Shown here one piece after another: positions 1 through 8,612 of a stretch of 64,000 nucleotides of DNA. The stretch covers positions 124,001 to 188,000 of the forward strand of contig JAFDXN010000058.1 in the NCBI GenBank assembly GCA_018267915.1, written 5' to 3'. The position numbers were made by a program, and so were the translations under genes. The stretch comes from Bacteroidota bacterium (GTDB lineage Bacteria; Bacteroidota; Bacteroidia; Chitinophagales; Chitinophagaceae). How positions within the stretch are numbered: the first letter of the stretch is position 1; each line of letters starts with the position of its first letter. A model generated the notes under the pieces. It did no database searches. It had not been told where the DNA came from and worked only from the letters and a program-made list of their open reading frames with translations.

Positions 1-119
1 ATTTGATGGTGACGGTGATGCGGCCTGTGGTGCTTACGATGGCGACCGGCGGCGAATGAACTGGTGGCGCTGAATACAAGCGCAGCTGCGATGAAAAGCG
101 TTGCAAATTTAAGTTTCAT
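1..119 (-). CDS. Secreted His-rich small protein (5' part only)
   Basis: On the minus strand an ATG at 119 opens a frame that runs off the left edge of the window. It begins MKLKFATLFIAAALVFSA, a good signal peptide (two lysines, hydrophobic core, SSFAA as likely cleavage region), and continues into a mature part made almost only of His, Arg and Lys. Short secreted His/Lys-rich proteins of this kind are common in Bacteroidota and often unannotated. No domain is visible; metal binding is only a guess from composition. The stop lies outside the window. Confidence 0.6.
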   Translation of the reverse strand, partial: MKLKFATLFIAAALVFSATSSFAAGRHRKHHRPHHRHHQ

Positions 120-393
120 AAAATTTAGGTTTTAGTATTTGACCATGAATATAGTGAAAAGTAAAAATGAAAACCTGCAACACGAAAAATAATTCTGGAC
201 GAAAAAAGATGATACTAATAATTCAGATAGACTATCATAATTTTTTTTAAATCAATTACTTACTATATCATTTCGTAAATAGGATTTCATTCGATCCCAT
301 TGTCAATTTTTCCCGGCGAAGGCGTTACTTTCCCGCCCCGGCACCCCTACTGATACTATCTACTTAATATTAAAAATGCTACTTTTAAGCCCT

Positions 394-401
394 TATTTTT
401 G
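394..401 (+). promoter_or_regulatory. TAnnTTTG -7 element before the CocE-type hydrolase
   Basis: TATTTTTG ends 8 nt before the ATG at 410. It matches the Bacteroidota -7 consensus TAnnTTTG and implies a very short leader. No clear TTG -33 element is seen at the usual distance. Confidence 0.55.
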
Positions 402-409
402 CACGCGGT

Positions 410-2335
410 ATGAAACAGTTTTTAACCATTGCCTTAGTACTTTTCTCCATTTCTTCCTTTGCAGTACCCAAAAACACAGCCGGCAGTAATAAAAAGGCCG
501 ACTCGCTATGGGTGCGCCGCAACTACGAGAAGCGCGAGATCGCGATAACGATGCGCGACGGCAAGCAGCTGTATACGGCCATATATAGTCCCAAAGATAA
601 TAAGAGCAAGCACCCGATCCTGCTTTTCCGTACACCCTATTCCATAGCCCCTTATGGCCGCGATTCCTTCAAGGCCTTCTGGGATTTCTTTTGGGTCGAC
701 TACCTGAAAGAAGGCTACATAATGGTGCTGCAGGATGTGCGCGGCCGCTACATGAGCGAGGGCGACTTTGTGGATGTGCGGCCCTTTAACCCTGAGAAGG
801 GGGAAGGTGATATAGATGAAAGTACCGATACGTATGACACCATCGACTGGCTGGTGAACAACCTGAAGAACAGCAATGGCAAGGTAGGCGTACTGGGCAT
901 TTCCTATCCAGGCTTTTACGCCACCCAGGCTGCCCTCTGTGGCCATCCCGCACTTAAAGCAGTAAGTCCGCAAGCTCCCGTAACTGATTGGTTTGCAGGC
1001 GATGACTTTCATCATAACGGTGCCTTTATGCTAATGGACGGCTTCAATTTTTATTCCGGCTTCGGCAAGCCCCGCCCGGCGCCAACGAAACATGGCGCGA
1101 AGGGATTTGACAACTACGGAACGAAGGACAATTACAAATTTTTCCTCGAGACAGGCTCACTCCGCAACTTCCGCAAGCTGATGGGCGATAGCATTAAGTT
1201 CTGGAGCGATATGTATGAGCACCCGAATTATGATGATTGGTGGCAGGCGCGCAATGCCCGCAAGTACGTATCACATATTCCTGACAGCGTGGCTACACTG
1301 GTGGTAGGGGGTCTCTTTGACGCTGAAGACTGCTTTGGCGCCTGGAACCTGTATAAGGCCATAGAAAAGAATGCCCATAACAACAACCGGCTGGTGATGG
1401 GTCCCTGGCAGCATGGGGGCTGGGCCAGGACCACTGGCGAGCACCTGGGCAATGTGCGCTTTGGCAGCAAGACCTCCGAATGGTATCAGAAGCATATAGA
1501 GGAGCCATTCTTCAGGTTTTACCTGCAGGACAAGGGCGATATAACCGATATAAAAGAGGCTAATATCTACTTCAGCGGGGGCAACGAATGGCGTACTTTC
1601 GACAAATGGCCGCCAGAAGAGCGCAAGAATAAGGCCTTTTACCTGCAGCCCGGCGGTGGCTTGTCGCTGGTGATCCCGGAAAAGGAAAGTTCATCGAGCA
1701 AGTACATAAGCGATCCGGCGCACCCGGTACCCTATACCGAAGACGTACATTTCAACCGCACCGCTGAATATATGGACGACGACCAACGTTTTGCATCGCG
1801 CCGGCCCGATGTGCTGACTTTTACCAGCGGGCCACTTACCGACGACCTGATGATAGGCGGCCCTGTAACGGCTGACCTTTTTGTTTCTATCTCCACTACC
1901 GATGCAGACTTTGTGGTAAAACTGATCGATGTATTCCCTGACGATTTCAGCTATGATGATAAAAAAGATGGTGCCGGATGGGGCAAGGACTACCCTATGG
2001 GCGGCTACCAGATGCTGGTGCGTGGTGACGTGATGCGCGGGCGCTACCGGAACAGCCTGAGCGAACCGGAACCATTTAAGCCTGAACAAGTTACGGAGGT
2101 TAAGTTCAACCTGCCGGATGTGGCGCATGTGTTCAAAAAAGGACACAAAATAATGGTGCAGGTGCAGAGCACCTGGTTCCCGCTGGTGGACCGAAACCCG
2201 CAGCAAAACGTGAACATCTACCGTGCTTATGACGACGACTTTGTGAAATCGACCATCAAGGTGTTTCATGAAGCTACCAATGCTTCGAAGATCATTCTAC
2301 CGACATTGAACCCGGTGAATATCATGAGCAAATAA
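410..2335 (+). CDS. CocE/NonD family secreted hydrolase (X-Pro dipeptidyl-peptidase, S15-like)
   Basis: 641 residues, normal length for a CocE/NonD alpha/beta-hydrolase. An N-terminal signal peptide (about residues 1-18) predicts export. The catalytic domain holds the oxyanion region FRTPYS, the VQDVRGR-like motif (LQDVRGRYMSEG) and the nucleophile elbow GISYPGFYA with its Ser near residue 165; GLFDAED and GPWQHGGW fit the acid and His segments. The C-terminal part, from about residue 430, is the jelly-roll domain seen in X-Pro peptidases and cocaine esterase. The family cleaves acyl esters or Xaa-Pro peptides; the substrate cannot be read from sequence. It stands alone, 115 bp before a cytochrome gene on the same strand. 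Confidence 0.88.
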   Translation: MKQFLTIALVLFSISSFAVPKNTAGSNKKADSLWVRRNYEKREIAITMRDGKQLYTAIYSPKDNKSKHPILLFRTPYSIAPYGRDSFKAFWDFFWVDYLKEGYIMVLQDVRGRYMSEGDFVDVRPFNPEKGEGDIDESTDTYDTIDWLVNNLKNSNGKVGVLGISYPGFYATQAALCGHPALKAVSPQAPVTDWFAGDDFHHNGAFMLMDGFNFYSGFGKPRPAPTKHGAKGFDNYGTKDNYKFFLETGSLRNFRKLMGDSIKFWSDMYEHPNYDDWWQARNARKYVSHIPDSVATLVVGGLFDAEDCFGAWNLYKAIEKNAHNNNRLVMGPWQHGGWARTTGEHLGNVRFGSKTSEWYQKHIEEPFFRFYLQDKGDITDIKEANIYFSGGNEWRTFDKWPPEERKNKAFYLQPGGGLSLVIPEKESSSSKYISDPAHPVPYTEDVHFNRTAEYMDDDQRFASRRPDVLTFTSGPLTDDLMIGGPVTADLFVSISTTDADFVVKLIDVFPDDFSYDDKKDGAGWGKDYPMGGYQMLVRGDVMRGRYRNSLSEPEPFKPEQVTEVKFNLPDVAHVFKKGHKIMVQVQSTWFPLVDRNPQQNVNIYRAYDDDFVKSTIKVFHEATNASKIILPTLNPVNIMSK

Positions 2336-2450
2336 CAAGTAAAAGATCTATAATTTTATTTATCCACATCCCCCTCAAAGGGTGAATGGAAGCTTGCATA
2401 CATTAAAGATTATTTTTACTTTAGCGCCATCCATCTCAAATCTGCCTCAA

Positions 2451-3449
2451 ATGAAAAAAATTTTTAAGGTACTCGGCTACCTTGTTGTAGTCGTTATTAT
2501 TGTAGTTGCAGGCCTGCTTACATATGTAAAAGTTGCCCTGCCTAATGTTGGTCCCGCACCTGAACTGAAGGTTGCCATGACACCGGAAAACATCGAACGC
2601 GGCCGCTACCTGGCCAACTGCGTTACAGTCTGCATGGACTGCCACTCTACCCGCGACTGGAGCAAGTTTTCCGGTCCGCCAACACCGGGCACACTTGGTA
2701 AAGGTGGTGATAAGTTCGATCAGTCGGTAGGTATGCCGGGTGTGTACCACGCACGCAACATTACCCCTGCCGGCATCAGCCGCTATACCGATGGTGAGCT
2801 GTTCCGCGTTATCACCACCGGCGTTGATAAGGAAGGGAAAGCCATCTTTCCGCTAATGCCCTACCCCTACTACGCCAATATGGACCCGGAAGATATTAAA
2901 TGTATCATAGCTTATATCCGTACGTTGCAACCCATAGAGAATAAGGTGCCCGCGCCGGTATCCGACTTCCCGATGAACTTTATACTGAACATGATACCGA
3001 AGGCTGCCAATCCGCAAAAGCGTCCTGATATGTCAGACACCTTGAAATATGGTGAATATATGGTGAACGCGGCAGGCTGCCGCGAATGCCACACACAAGT
3101 GGATAAAGGACAGATAATACCCGAGCTGGCCTTCCAGGGTGGCAGGGAGTTCAAATTCCCCGACGGCCGCATTGTGCGCTCCGCCAACATTACTCCTGAC
3201 ATGGAAACAGGTATCGGCAACTGGTCGCAGGACGCCTTCGTGAACCGTTTCAAATCATATGGCGACAGTAGCTATGTGCCGCCAACTGTGGGGGCCAATG
3301 ACTTTAACAGCATTATGCCCTGGACCATGTATGGTAAAATGAAGCGCGAAGACCTTGCAGCTATTTACACCTACCTGCGCACACTGAAGCCGGTAGCACA
3401 TACGGTGATCAAGTTCACCCCTGCTTCCAAAGCTATGGCAAAGAACTAG
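2451..3449 (+). CDS. Membrane-anchored diheme cytochrome c
   Basis: 332 residues from the ATG at 2451; a longer reading from 2382 would add 23 residues before a clear MKKIFKV membrane anchor, so the shorter start is preferred. Residues 7-25 form one hydrophobic helix that probably anchors the protein on the periplasmic face. Two heme c sites are visible: CMDCH at residues 61-65 and CRECH near residue 210, each opening a similar domain with an ARNITP/SANITPD motif. This two-domain arrangement resembles cytochrome subunits of membrane alcohol or sugar dehydrogenases. No dehydrogenase gene is next to it, so the partner is unknown. A strong hairpin terminator follows 18 bp after the stop. Confidence 0.85.
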   Translation: MKKIFKVLGYLVVVVIIVVAGLLTYVKVALPNVGPAPELKVAMTPENIERGRYLANCVTVCMDCHSTRDWSKFSGPPTPGTLGKGGDKFDQSVGMPGVYHARNITPAGISRYTDGELFRVITTGVDKEGKAIFPLMPYPYYANMDPEDIKCIIAYIRTLQPIENKVPAPVSDFPMNFILNMIPKAANPQKRPDMSDTLKYGEYMVNAAGCRECHTQVDKGQIIPELAFQGGREFKFPDGRIVRSANITPDMETGIGNWSQDAFVNRFKSYGDSSYVPPTVGANDFNSIMPWTMYGKMKREDLAAIYTYLRTLKPVAHTVIKFTPASKAMAKN

Positions 3450-3466
3450 GCTGACCTTATACATAG

Positions 3467-3502
3467 AAAAGAGCCATGCTGTTTTTACAGCATGGCTCTT
3501 TT
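3467..3502. terminator. Bidirectional intrinsic terminator
   Basis: AAAAGAGCCATGCTG at 3467-3481 and its exact reverse complement at 3488-3502 form a 15-bp stem with a 6-nt loop. A and T runs sit on both sides, so it can stop both the cytochrome gene and the convergent ABC-F gene. Confidence 0.9.
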
Positions 3503-3522
3503 AATTAAAAGAAGGTATACTA

Positions 3523-5154
3523 TTAAGCGACCACTTCACCGTACATCTCTGCACGTAAAGCCTTGATCTTGTCGCTGGTTATGTACTGGTCGAACTCCAT
3601 TTCACGGTCTATCAGGCCGTTAGGGGTTAATTCAAGTATGCGGTCCGCCACTGTTTCAGCCAGGGCATGGTCGCGCGTGGTAAAGAGGATCGTTCCTTTA
3701 AAATCCTTCATACCGTTGTTGAGCGCTGTAATGCTCTCCAGGTCCAGGTGGTTGGTAGGTTCATCGAACAGCAATACATTGCCCTTTTGCATCATCATGC
3801 GGCTGAGCATGCAACGCACTTTTTCACCCCCGCTGAGCACCGAGCACTGCTTCAAAGTTTCCTCGCCCGAGAACAGCATACGGCCTAAGAAGCCGCGGAT
3901 AAAGGTCTCGTCCTTCTCTTCGGAATACTGGCGCAACCAGTCGATAAGGTTAAGGTCCTTATGCTCGAAGAAATGGTGATTATCTGCCGGCAGGTAGGCC
4001 GGTGTCACAGTAACGCCCCACTTATAGCTGCCATCGAAATCTTTATCTTCTCCTGCAAGTATCTTATAAAAAGCAGTAACAGCCAATGAGTTAGATGAAA
4101 GTATGGCAACTTTCTGCCCACGCTTAAGGTCGAAGCTGATGTCCTTAAAATACACTTCCCCTTCCCTGCTTTTGCCCAGTCCTTTCACCTCCAGTATCTG
4201 GTCGCCGGCCTCGCGCACCTGGTTGTTGAACAGGATGGCGGGGTACTTGCGGTTGGAGGCTACCATATCCTCAAGCTTGATCTTGTCGAGGGCCTTTTTA
4301 CGGCTGGTGGCCTGCTTTGATTTAGAGGCGTTGGCCGAGAAGCGCGCGATGAACTCCTGCAGCTCGCGGATCTTGTCTTCCGCCTTCTTATTGGAATCTG
4401 TTCGTTGTTTCAGCAACAACTGGCTGGACTCGTACCAGAAAGAATAGTTGCCCGTGAAGATGGTGATCTTGCCAAAGTCGATATCTGCGACGTGTGTACA
4501 AACCGTATCAAGAAAGTGGCGATCGTGCGATACTACCAGTACCGTCTTGTCATAGTCGGCCAGGAAGTTCTCGAGCCATGCGATGGTCTCAAGGTCCAGG
4601 TCGTTGGTAGGCTCATCGAGCAGCAGGATATCGGGGTGGCCATAGATGGCCTGTGCCAGCAGCACACGTACCTTCTGGTTACCATCCAGCTCTTTCAGCA
4701 TTTTGTAGTGCAGGTCTTCCTTTATACCCAGGTTGCTCAGCAGCGTTGCTGCATCGCTCTCTGCATTCCAGCCGTCCATTTCGGCAAAAATGCCCTCCAG
4801 TTCACCCGCCTTCAGGCCATCCTCTTCGGTAAAATCTTCCTTGGCATACAGTGCGTCCTTGGCCTGCATTACCTCGAAGAGCTTAGTATTACCCCTCATC
4901 ACCGTTTCCAGCACCGAAATATTGTCATATTCATTGTGGTTCTGCTTCAGCACACTCATGCGCTCCCCCTTCGATATCTCCACACTACCGGTAGTGGGGT
5001 CTATATCGCCGGAAAGGATCTTCATAAATGTAGACTTGCCGGCACCGTTAGCGCCGATAATTCCATAGCAATTCCCCTCTGTGAACTTGAGGTTCACATC
5101 TTCAAACAACACGCGCTTGCCATAGCGAAGCGATAAATTATTAACTGAAATCAT
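3523..5154 (-). CDS. ABC-F ATPase, YbiT-like, with one degenerate ATP site
   Basis: 543 residues, soluble, two ABC domains joined by a charged linker containing SRFSANASKSKQATSR, typical of ABC-F proteins that act at the ribosome, closest to E. coli YbiT. NBD1 has Walker A GANGAGKST (34-42), Walker B LLLDEPTNDLD and the switch VSHDRH, but its signature is LDGNQ instead of LSGGQ. NBD2 has a canonical signature LSGGE and Walker B DEPTNHLD, but the Walker A position (about residue 351) reads SSNSLAVTAF with no GK[ST], and its switch reads TTRDH. So the site built from NBD1 Walker motifs plus NBD2 signature is intact and the other is lost. It probably modulates translation; resistance function is not implied. 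Confidence 0.9.
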   Translation of the reverse strand: MISVNNLSLRYGKRVLFEDVNLKFTEGNCYGIIGANGAGKSTFMKILSGDIDPTTGSVEISKGERMSVLKQNHNEYDNISVLETVMRGNTKLFEVMQAKDALYAKEDFTEEDGLKAGELEGIFAEMDGWNAESDAATLLSNLGIKEDLHYKMLKELDGNQKVRVLLAQAIYGHPDILLLDEPTNDLDLETIAWLENFLADYDKTVLVVSHDRHFLDTVCTHVADIDFGKITIFTGNYSFWYESSQLLLKQRTDSNKKAEDKIRELQEFIARFSANASKSKQATSRKKALDKIKLEDMVASNRKYPAILFNNQVREAGDQILEVKGLGKSREGEVYFKDISFDLKRGQKVAILSSNSLAVTAFYKILAGEDKDFDGSYKWGVTVTPAYLPADNHHFFEHKDLNLIDWLRQYSEEKDETFIRGFLGRMLFSGEETLKQCSVLSGGEKVRCMLSRMMMQKGNVLLFDEPTNHLDLESITALNNGMKDFKGTILFTTRDHALAETVADRILELTPNGLIDREMEFDQYITSDKIKALRAEMYGEVVA

Positions 5155-5315
5155 TCTACTAAGTCAAAAGTTAAAAGTCAAAACCAAAAATTAAAGAAAG
5201 TTCAATTTCTCCCCGTTTTTGGAGGTGCAAAGGTACGAAGAAATGGGGAGGAAATGCTGTTTCATTTCCGTTAATTTCTATATGGAGGAGCCGGGATTTA
5301 CTTACGGTTTTTTAG

Positions 5316-5411
5316 GCTAACAAAGTAATCAATTCGTACGTTACTGTGAAGTTAGACGCAGGTTCCTACGTGGTGTGCCTGCACATGAAAAACGGCAAAC
5401 GTGTTCAGTGA
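5316..5411 (+). pseudogene. Possible remnant of a T9SS C-terminal sorting domain
   Basis: Between the ABC-F gene and the DUF4375 gene, a 31-codon open stretch ends in TGA at 5409-5411 and reads VKLDAGSYVVCLHMKNGKRV near its end. This resembles the type IX secretion sorting domain pattern (AGxYxVxL...GKxV), missing the usual last strand. An in-frame TAG precedes it and there is no start codon, so if real it is a relic. The match is short and could be chance. Confidence 0.3.
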
Positions 5412-5431
5412 CCACTATTGAAGATGAAGAA

Positions 5432-5944
5432 CTAGCCCGCAATCGCCACAAACTCCTCAGGATGATGCCCGGCATACGCCAGTATCAGCTTTACAGTTGG
5501 TTCATTCAATCGTTCAAAGTCCCGATCCGACTGCTCCAGCTCCCTGAACTCGTTGTACAAAAGAGCAAACTCCTCTACCGAGCGCTCTTTGCTCAGTATA
5601 TCCCGGTGCTGAACAAAGATTTTCAGTACATTATCAAGCGTTTGCGCCATTTCGTGCGCGCCTATCACCTGTAACCATCCGGGCATTGAGGGTAGCAAAC
5701 CAATGTAGCCATTCTGTATCAGTTGTATAAAGCCTCCCTGCTCCACCTGCGAACGCACATAATCGTAAGAGATCAATAGCTGCTGCCCGATGCTCAGATC
5801 GTTAAAAAAGTCGAAGGTCTGCCGCTTGTAAAGCTCCTCATGCAGTGGCGTCACCAGGAGCTCGTAAAGATCGTCCGGGTCAGCAGAGGCCTGTTTCTGT
5901 TTGAACACGTCGGCACTGATCTGCGGTAGAAAAGGGGTTGCCAT
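5432..5944 (-). CDS. DUF4375 (DMP19-like) protein
   Basis: 170 residues, no signal peptide, all-helical in appearance. The central part, FNDLSIGQQLLISYDYVRSQ followed by QGGFIQLIQNGYIGLLPSM and a helix with an AHEMAQTLDNVL segment, matches the DUF4375 / DMP19 pattern (a helical domain with a conserved GGF..y..n.G). The fold is related to a shrimp-virus DNA-mimic protein, but bacterial members have no established role. Monocistronic, divergent from the methyltransferase at 6011 with a 66-bp gap. Confidence 0.75.
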   Translation of the reverse strand: MATPFLPQISADVFKQKQASADPDDLYELLVTPLHEELYKRQTFDFFNDLSIGQQLLISYDYVRSQVEQGGFIQLIQNGYIGLLPSMPGWLQVIGAHEMAQTLDNVLKIFVQHRDILSKERSVEEFALLYNEFRELEQSDRDFERLNEPTVKLILAYAGHHPEEFVAIAG

Positions 5945-6010
5945 GGCGCGAGATTGTATTTAAATAATAGATAGCTTTGTAAAAGTATGAAAGGCGATGG
6001 CTAAAGCAAA

Positions 6011-6757
6011 ATGAAAGAGGTTAAAGATATCTTTTCCAAACAGGCGGCAACCTACTTTAAATTCAGGCCGGAATCACCTGCTGAGCTGTACGATTTTCTT
6101 CTCAAAAAGGTGAATTGCTTCGAAACAGCCTGGGATTGCGGCACCGGTAATGGACAAGTAGCCGGAAAGTTGGCCGACTACTTTGAACTGGTATATGCTA
6201 CCGATGTAAGCGAACAGCAGATGAGCCACGCTGTGAAGAAGAAAAATATTATATACAAAACAGAGCGCGCCGAGCAAAGCACCCTGCCCGACCATAGCGT
6301 GGACCTTGTGACGGTAGCACAGGCAGTACATTGGTTCGACTTCGATAGCTTTTATGCAGAGGTGAAGCGGGTGGTTAAACCCGGCGGATTAATTGCTTTA
6401 TGGACTTATGTGCTGCTGCAGATAGACAATGGCCCGATCGACGAGATCATCAACAAGATATATGTAAATATCCTGGGCGATTATTGGGATAAAGAGCGCA
6501 AATGGGTTGACGAACAGTACCAGACCATTCCCTTTCCATTTGAGGAGATCCCGACGCCCGTATTTCGCAATAAAGTGACCTGGACAAAGGAGCAACTCCT
6601 TGGCTACCTCAACACATGGTCGGCGGCAGGACATTATGCGGCCAGGCATGGATATAGCCCCGTAACGCTGATAGCAGAAGACCTTGACAGCGTTTGGCCC
6701 GGCAATTCGGAAAAGGAGATCATATTTCCGGTTTTGATGCGCCTGGGGCGTATATAG
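6011..6757 (+). CDS. Class I SAM-dependent methyltransferase
   Basis: 248 residues, cytoplasmic. Motif I DCGTGNGQVAGKLA (residues 41-54), an acidic residue closing strand 2 (ATDVSE), and motif post-I/III AEQSTLPDHSVDLVTVAQAV HW show a class I (UbiE/TAM-like) fold. QAVHWFDF is typical of the small Tam/YcgJ-like clade that includes eukaryotic methyltransferase-like proteins of unknown substrate. No neighbour suggests a substrate. The gene ends 52 bp before kynA and could be read through into it. Confidence 0.85.
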   Translation: MKEVKDIFSKQAATYFKFRPESPAELYDFLLKKVNCFETAWDCGTGNGQVAGKLADYFELVYATDVSEQQMSHAVKKKNIIYKTERAEQSTLPDHSVDLVTVAQAVHWFDFDSFYAEVKRVVKPGGLIALWTYVLLQIDNGPIDEIINKIYVNILGDYWDKERKWVDEQYQTIPFPFEEIPTPVFRNKVTWTKEQLLGYLNTWSAAGHYAARHGYSPVTLIAEDLDSVWPGNSEKEIIFPVLMRLGRI

Positions 6758-6809
6758 TTGATCTTTGTCATTTCACTTAGCCCTTAACATTTAGTAATTT
6801 GCCCCTTTT

Positions 6810-7841
6810 ATGGAAAAGAAGGAAAGGAAGCCGGTATATTACGCCGAATACCTGCAACTGAATAAGATATTGAATGCACAGGAGCCGGAAAGTGCCAAAG
6901 AAGGCATCAGGGCCGATGACGAGATGCTCTTCATCATCATCCACCAGGCATATGAGTTGTGGTTCAAGCAAATACTGCACGAGTTGAGCGTAGTTCGCGC
7001 AATCTTCAAGCAGCCCAATATCCATAATAACACCCCTGATATTTATAACACTGTCCACAGGCTGGAGCGCGTGAGTCGCATACTGGAGGTAGCTGTGAAC
7101 CAGATGGCGATATTAGAAACGATGACGCCGCTGGATTTCCTCGATTTCCGCGACCTGCTGAGGCCTGCCTCGGGCTTCCAGAGCATCCAATTCAAAATGA
7201 TAGAGGCTACCCTTGGCCTCAGGTATGAGAACAGGTACGCGAAGAATTACTACCTGACCCAACTGAAGGAAGAGGATATCGAGCGCGTTAAAGCCGCCGA
7301 AAGCGAGGAGTCGCTGCTGGTGCTGATCAATAACTGGCTGGAACGTATGCCCTTTGTAAAGGACAGTTCATACTGGGATGGCAGCGAGAATAAAAACTTC
7401 TGGACGACGTATCGGGAAGCCTATGCCGGTAGCCTCTCGGAAGGAGAAAAGGGTAACCTCGCCACATTCGACCTCCTGTTCATGGACGGCGACAACTACC
7501 CTGCCGACAGGAGCTTTAGCGCCGATGCAAACAGGAATGCACTTTTTATAATGCTGTACCGCGATCATCCCATGTTGCATTTACCTTATGAGCTGCTGGA
7601 TTGCCTGCTGGAGATCGACGAACTGCTATCGATGTGGCGGCACAGGCATATCCATATGGTACAGCGCACCATTGGCAAGCGTGTTGGTACCGGAGGCAGC
7701 AGCGGTTCAGAATACTTACGTGCAGCTGCCGATAGCCATTATGTCTTTAAGGAACTGGCTGAGTTGACATCATTCTTGTTGCCAAGGAATATGCTGCCAC
7801 AGCTCCCTGATACGCTGGTAAAAAGTCTGGGTTATCACTAA
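6810..7841 (+). CDS. kynA: Tryptophan 2,3-dioxygenase
   Basis: 343 residues. It carries the family hallmarks in order: YYAEYLQLNKIL near the start, DDEMLFIIIHQAYELWFKQ (substrate and heme pocket), FRDLLRPASGFQSIQFK, and the C-terminal WRHRHIHMVQRTIGKRVGTGGSSG block holding the proximal heme His and the mobile GTGGSSG loop. The enzyme opens the indole ring of L-Trp with O2 to give N-formylkynurenine, the first step of the kynurenine route; it is cytosolic and heme-dependent. A near-consensus TAATTTG lies 19 bp before the ATG. Two ABC exporter genes follow with gaps of 9 and 15 bp, so the three may form one transcript; a link between Trp breakdown and export is only inferred. Confidence 0.95.
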   Translation: MEKKERKPVYYAEYLQLNKILNAQEPESAKEGIRADDEMLFIIIHQAYELWFKQILHELSVVRAIFKQPNIHNNTPDIYNTVHRLERVSRILEVAVNQMAILETMTPLDFLDFRDLLRPASGFQSIQFKMIEATLGLRYENRYAKNYYLTQLKEEDIERVKAAESEESLLVLINNWLERMPFVKDSSYWDGSENKNFWTTYREAYAGSLSEGEKGNLATFDLLFMDGDNYPADRSFSADANRNALFIMLYRDHPMLHLPYELLDCLLEIDELLSMWRHRHIHMVQRTIGKRVGTGGSSGSEYLRAAADSHYVFKELAELTSFLLPRNMLPQLPDTLVKSLGYH

Positions 7842-7850
7842 ATCCCCCTC

Positions 7851-8597
7851 ATGCCTTTCGCCATAGAGATCCACGATCTGCATAAACAATATAAAGGGTC
7901 ATGGTCGCCCGCACTGGACGGCCTGAGCCTGTATGTAAAGAAGAATCAGATAGTCGGTCTGCTGGGACCAAATGGCGCGGGAAAGACAACCAGCATAAAC
8001 ATACTTTGCGGCCTGGTGGAGCCGGACGAAGGCAGTGCTAAAATATATGGACATAACTGCGGAAAAGATACACTTGCCATTCGGGGAATGACCGGGGTTG
8101 TACCCCAGCAGATCGCCCTCTTCGCCAACCTGACTGCCTGGGAGAACTTCTATTACATCGGCCGGCTATACGGCATAGACGACAAGAAGATAAGAGAGCG
8201 CAGCAACATGCTGCTGGAACGCCTGGGTCTTGATAAGCATGCAGATAAAAGGATAGGCCGATATAGCGGCGGCATGAAGCGGCGCGCAAATATCATTGCA
8301 TCATTGCTACACGAACCCCGGTTATTGATATTGGACGAGCCAACGGCAGGTGTTGATGTGCAGTCACGGGCCATGATACTCAACTTTCTTAAAGAATATC
8401 ATAGCAGGGGAAATACGATACTCTACACCTCGCACCTAATGGAAGAGGCGGAGCAAATATGCGATGAAGTAGCGATCATTGACGAAGGAAAATTTGTAGT
8501 GGGCGGCAGCCCTAAGGAACTGGTGAGTAATACAGCTGGCTGCCGGCGACTGGAAGATGTTTTCCTTCACTATACAGGGCATTCGGTAAGGGATTAA
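7851..8597 (+). CDS. ABC exporter ATP-binding protein (ABC-2 type)
   Basis: 248 residues. Walker A GPNGAGKTT (about residues 39-47), Q-loop region GVVPQQIALF, signature YSGGMKRR, Walker B LLILDEPTAGVD and the switch region YTSHLMEEAEQ are all canonical for the drug/nodulation-factor (DrrA/NodI-like) subfamily. It starts 9 bp after kynA and is followed 15 bp later by its membrane partner. Together they should form a half-size exporter of unknown substrate. Confidence 0.92.
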   Translation: MPFAIEIHDLHKQYKGSWSPALDGLSLYVKKNQIVGLLGPNGAGKTTSINILCGLVEPDEGSAKIYGHNCGKDTLAIRGMTGVVPQQIALFANLTAWENFYYIGRLYGIDDKKIRERSNMLLERLGLDKHADKRIGRYSGGMKRRANIIASLLHEPRLLILDEPTAGVDVQSRAMILNFLKEYHSRGNTILYTSHLMEEAEQICDEVAIIDEGKFVVGGSPKELVSNTAGCRRLEDVFLHYTGHSVRD

Positions 8598-8612
8598 AAG
8601 CAATAACACGAT

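Noticed and set aside
2382..2450. Extended N-terminus of the diheme cytochrome
   Set aside because: It would add 23 residues ahead of a normal MKKIFKV membrane anchor; the shorter start at 2451 is more natural.
4405..5136. 243-codon plus-strand frame
   Set aside because: Fully antisense to the ABC-F gene and without any domain.
5375..5674. Plus-strand frame of 99 codons
   Set aside because: Opposite strand of the DUF4375 gene; no domain, no promoter.
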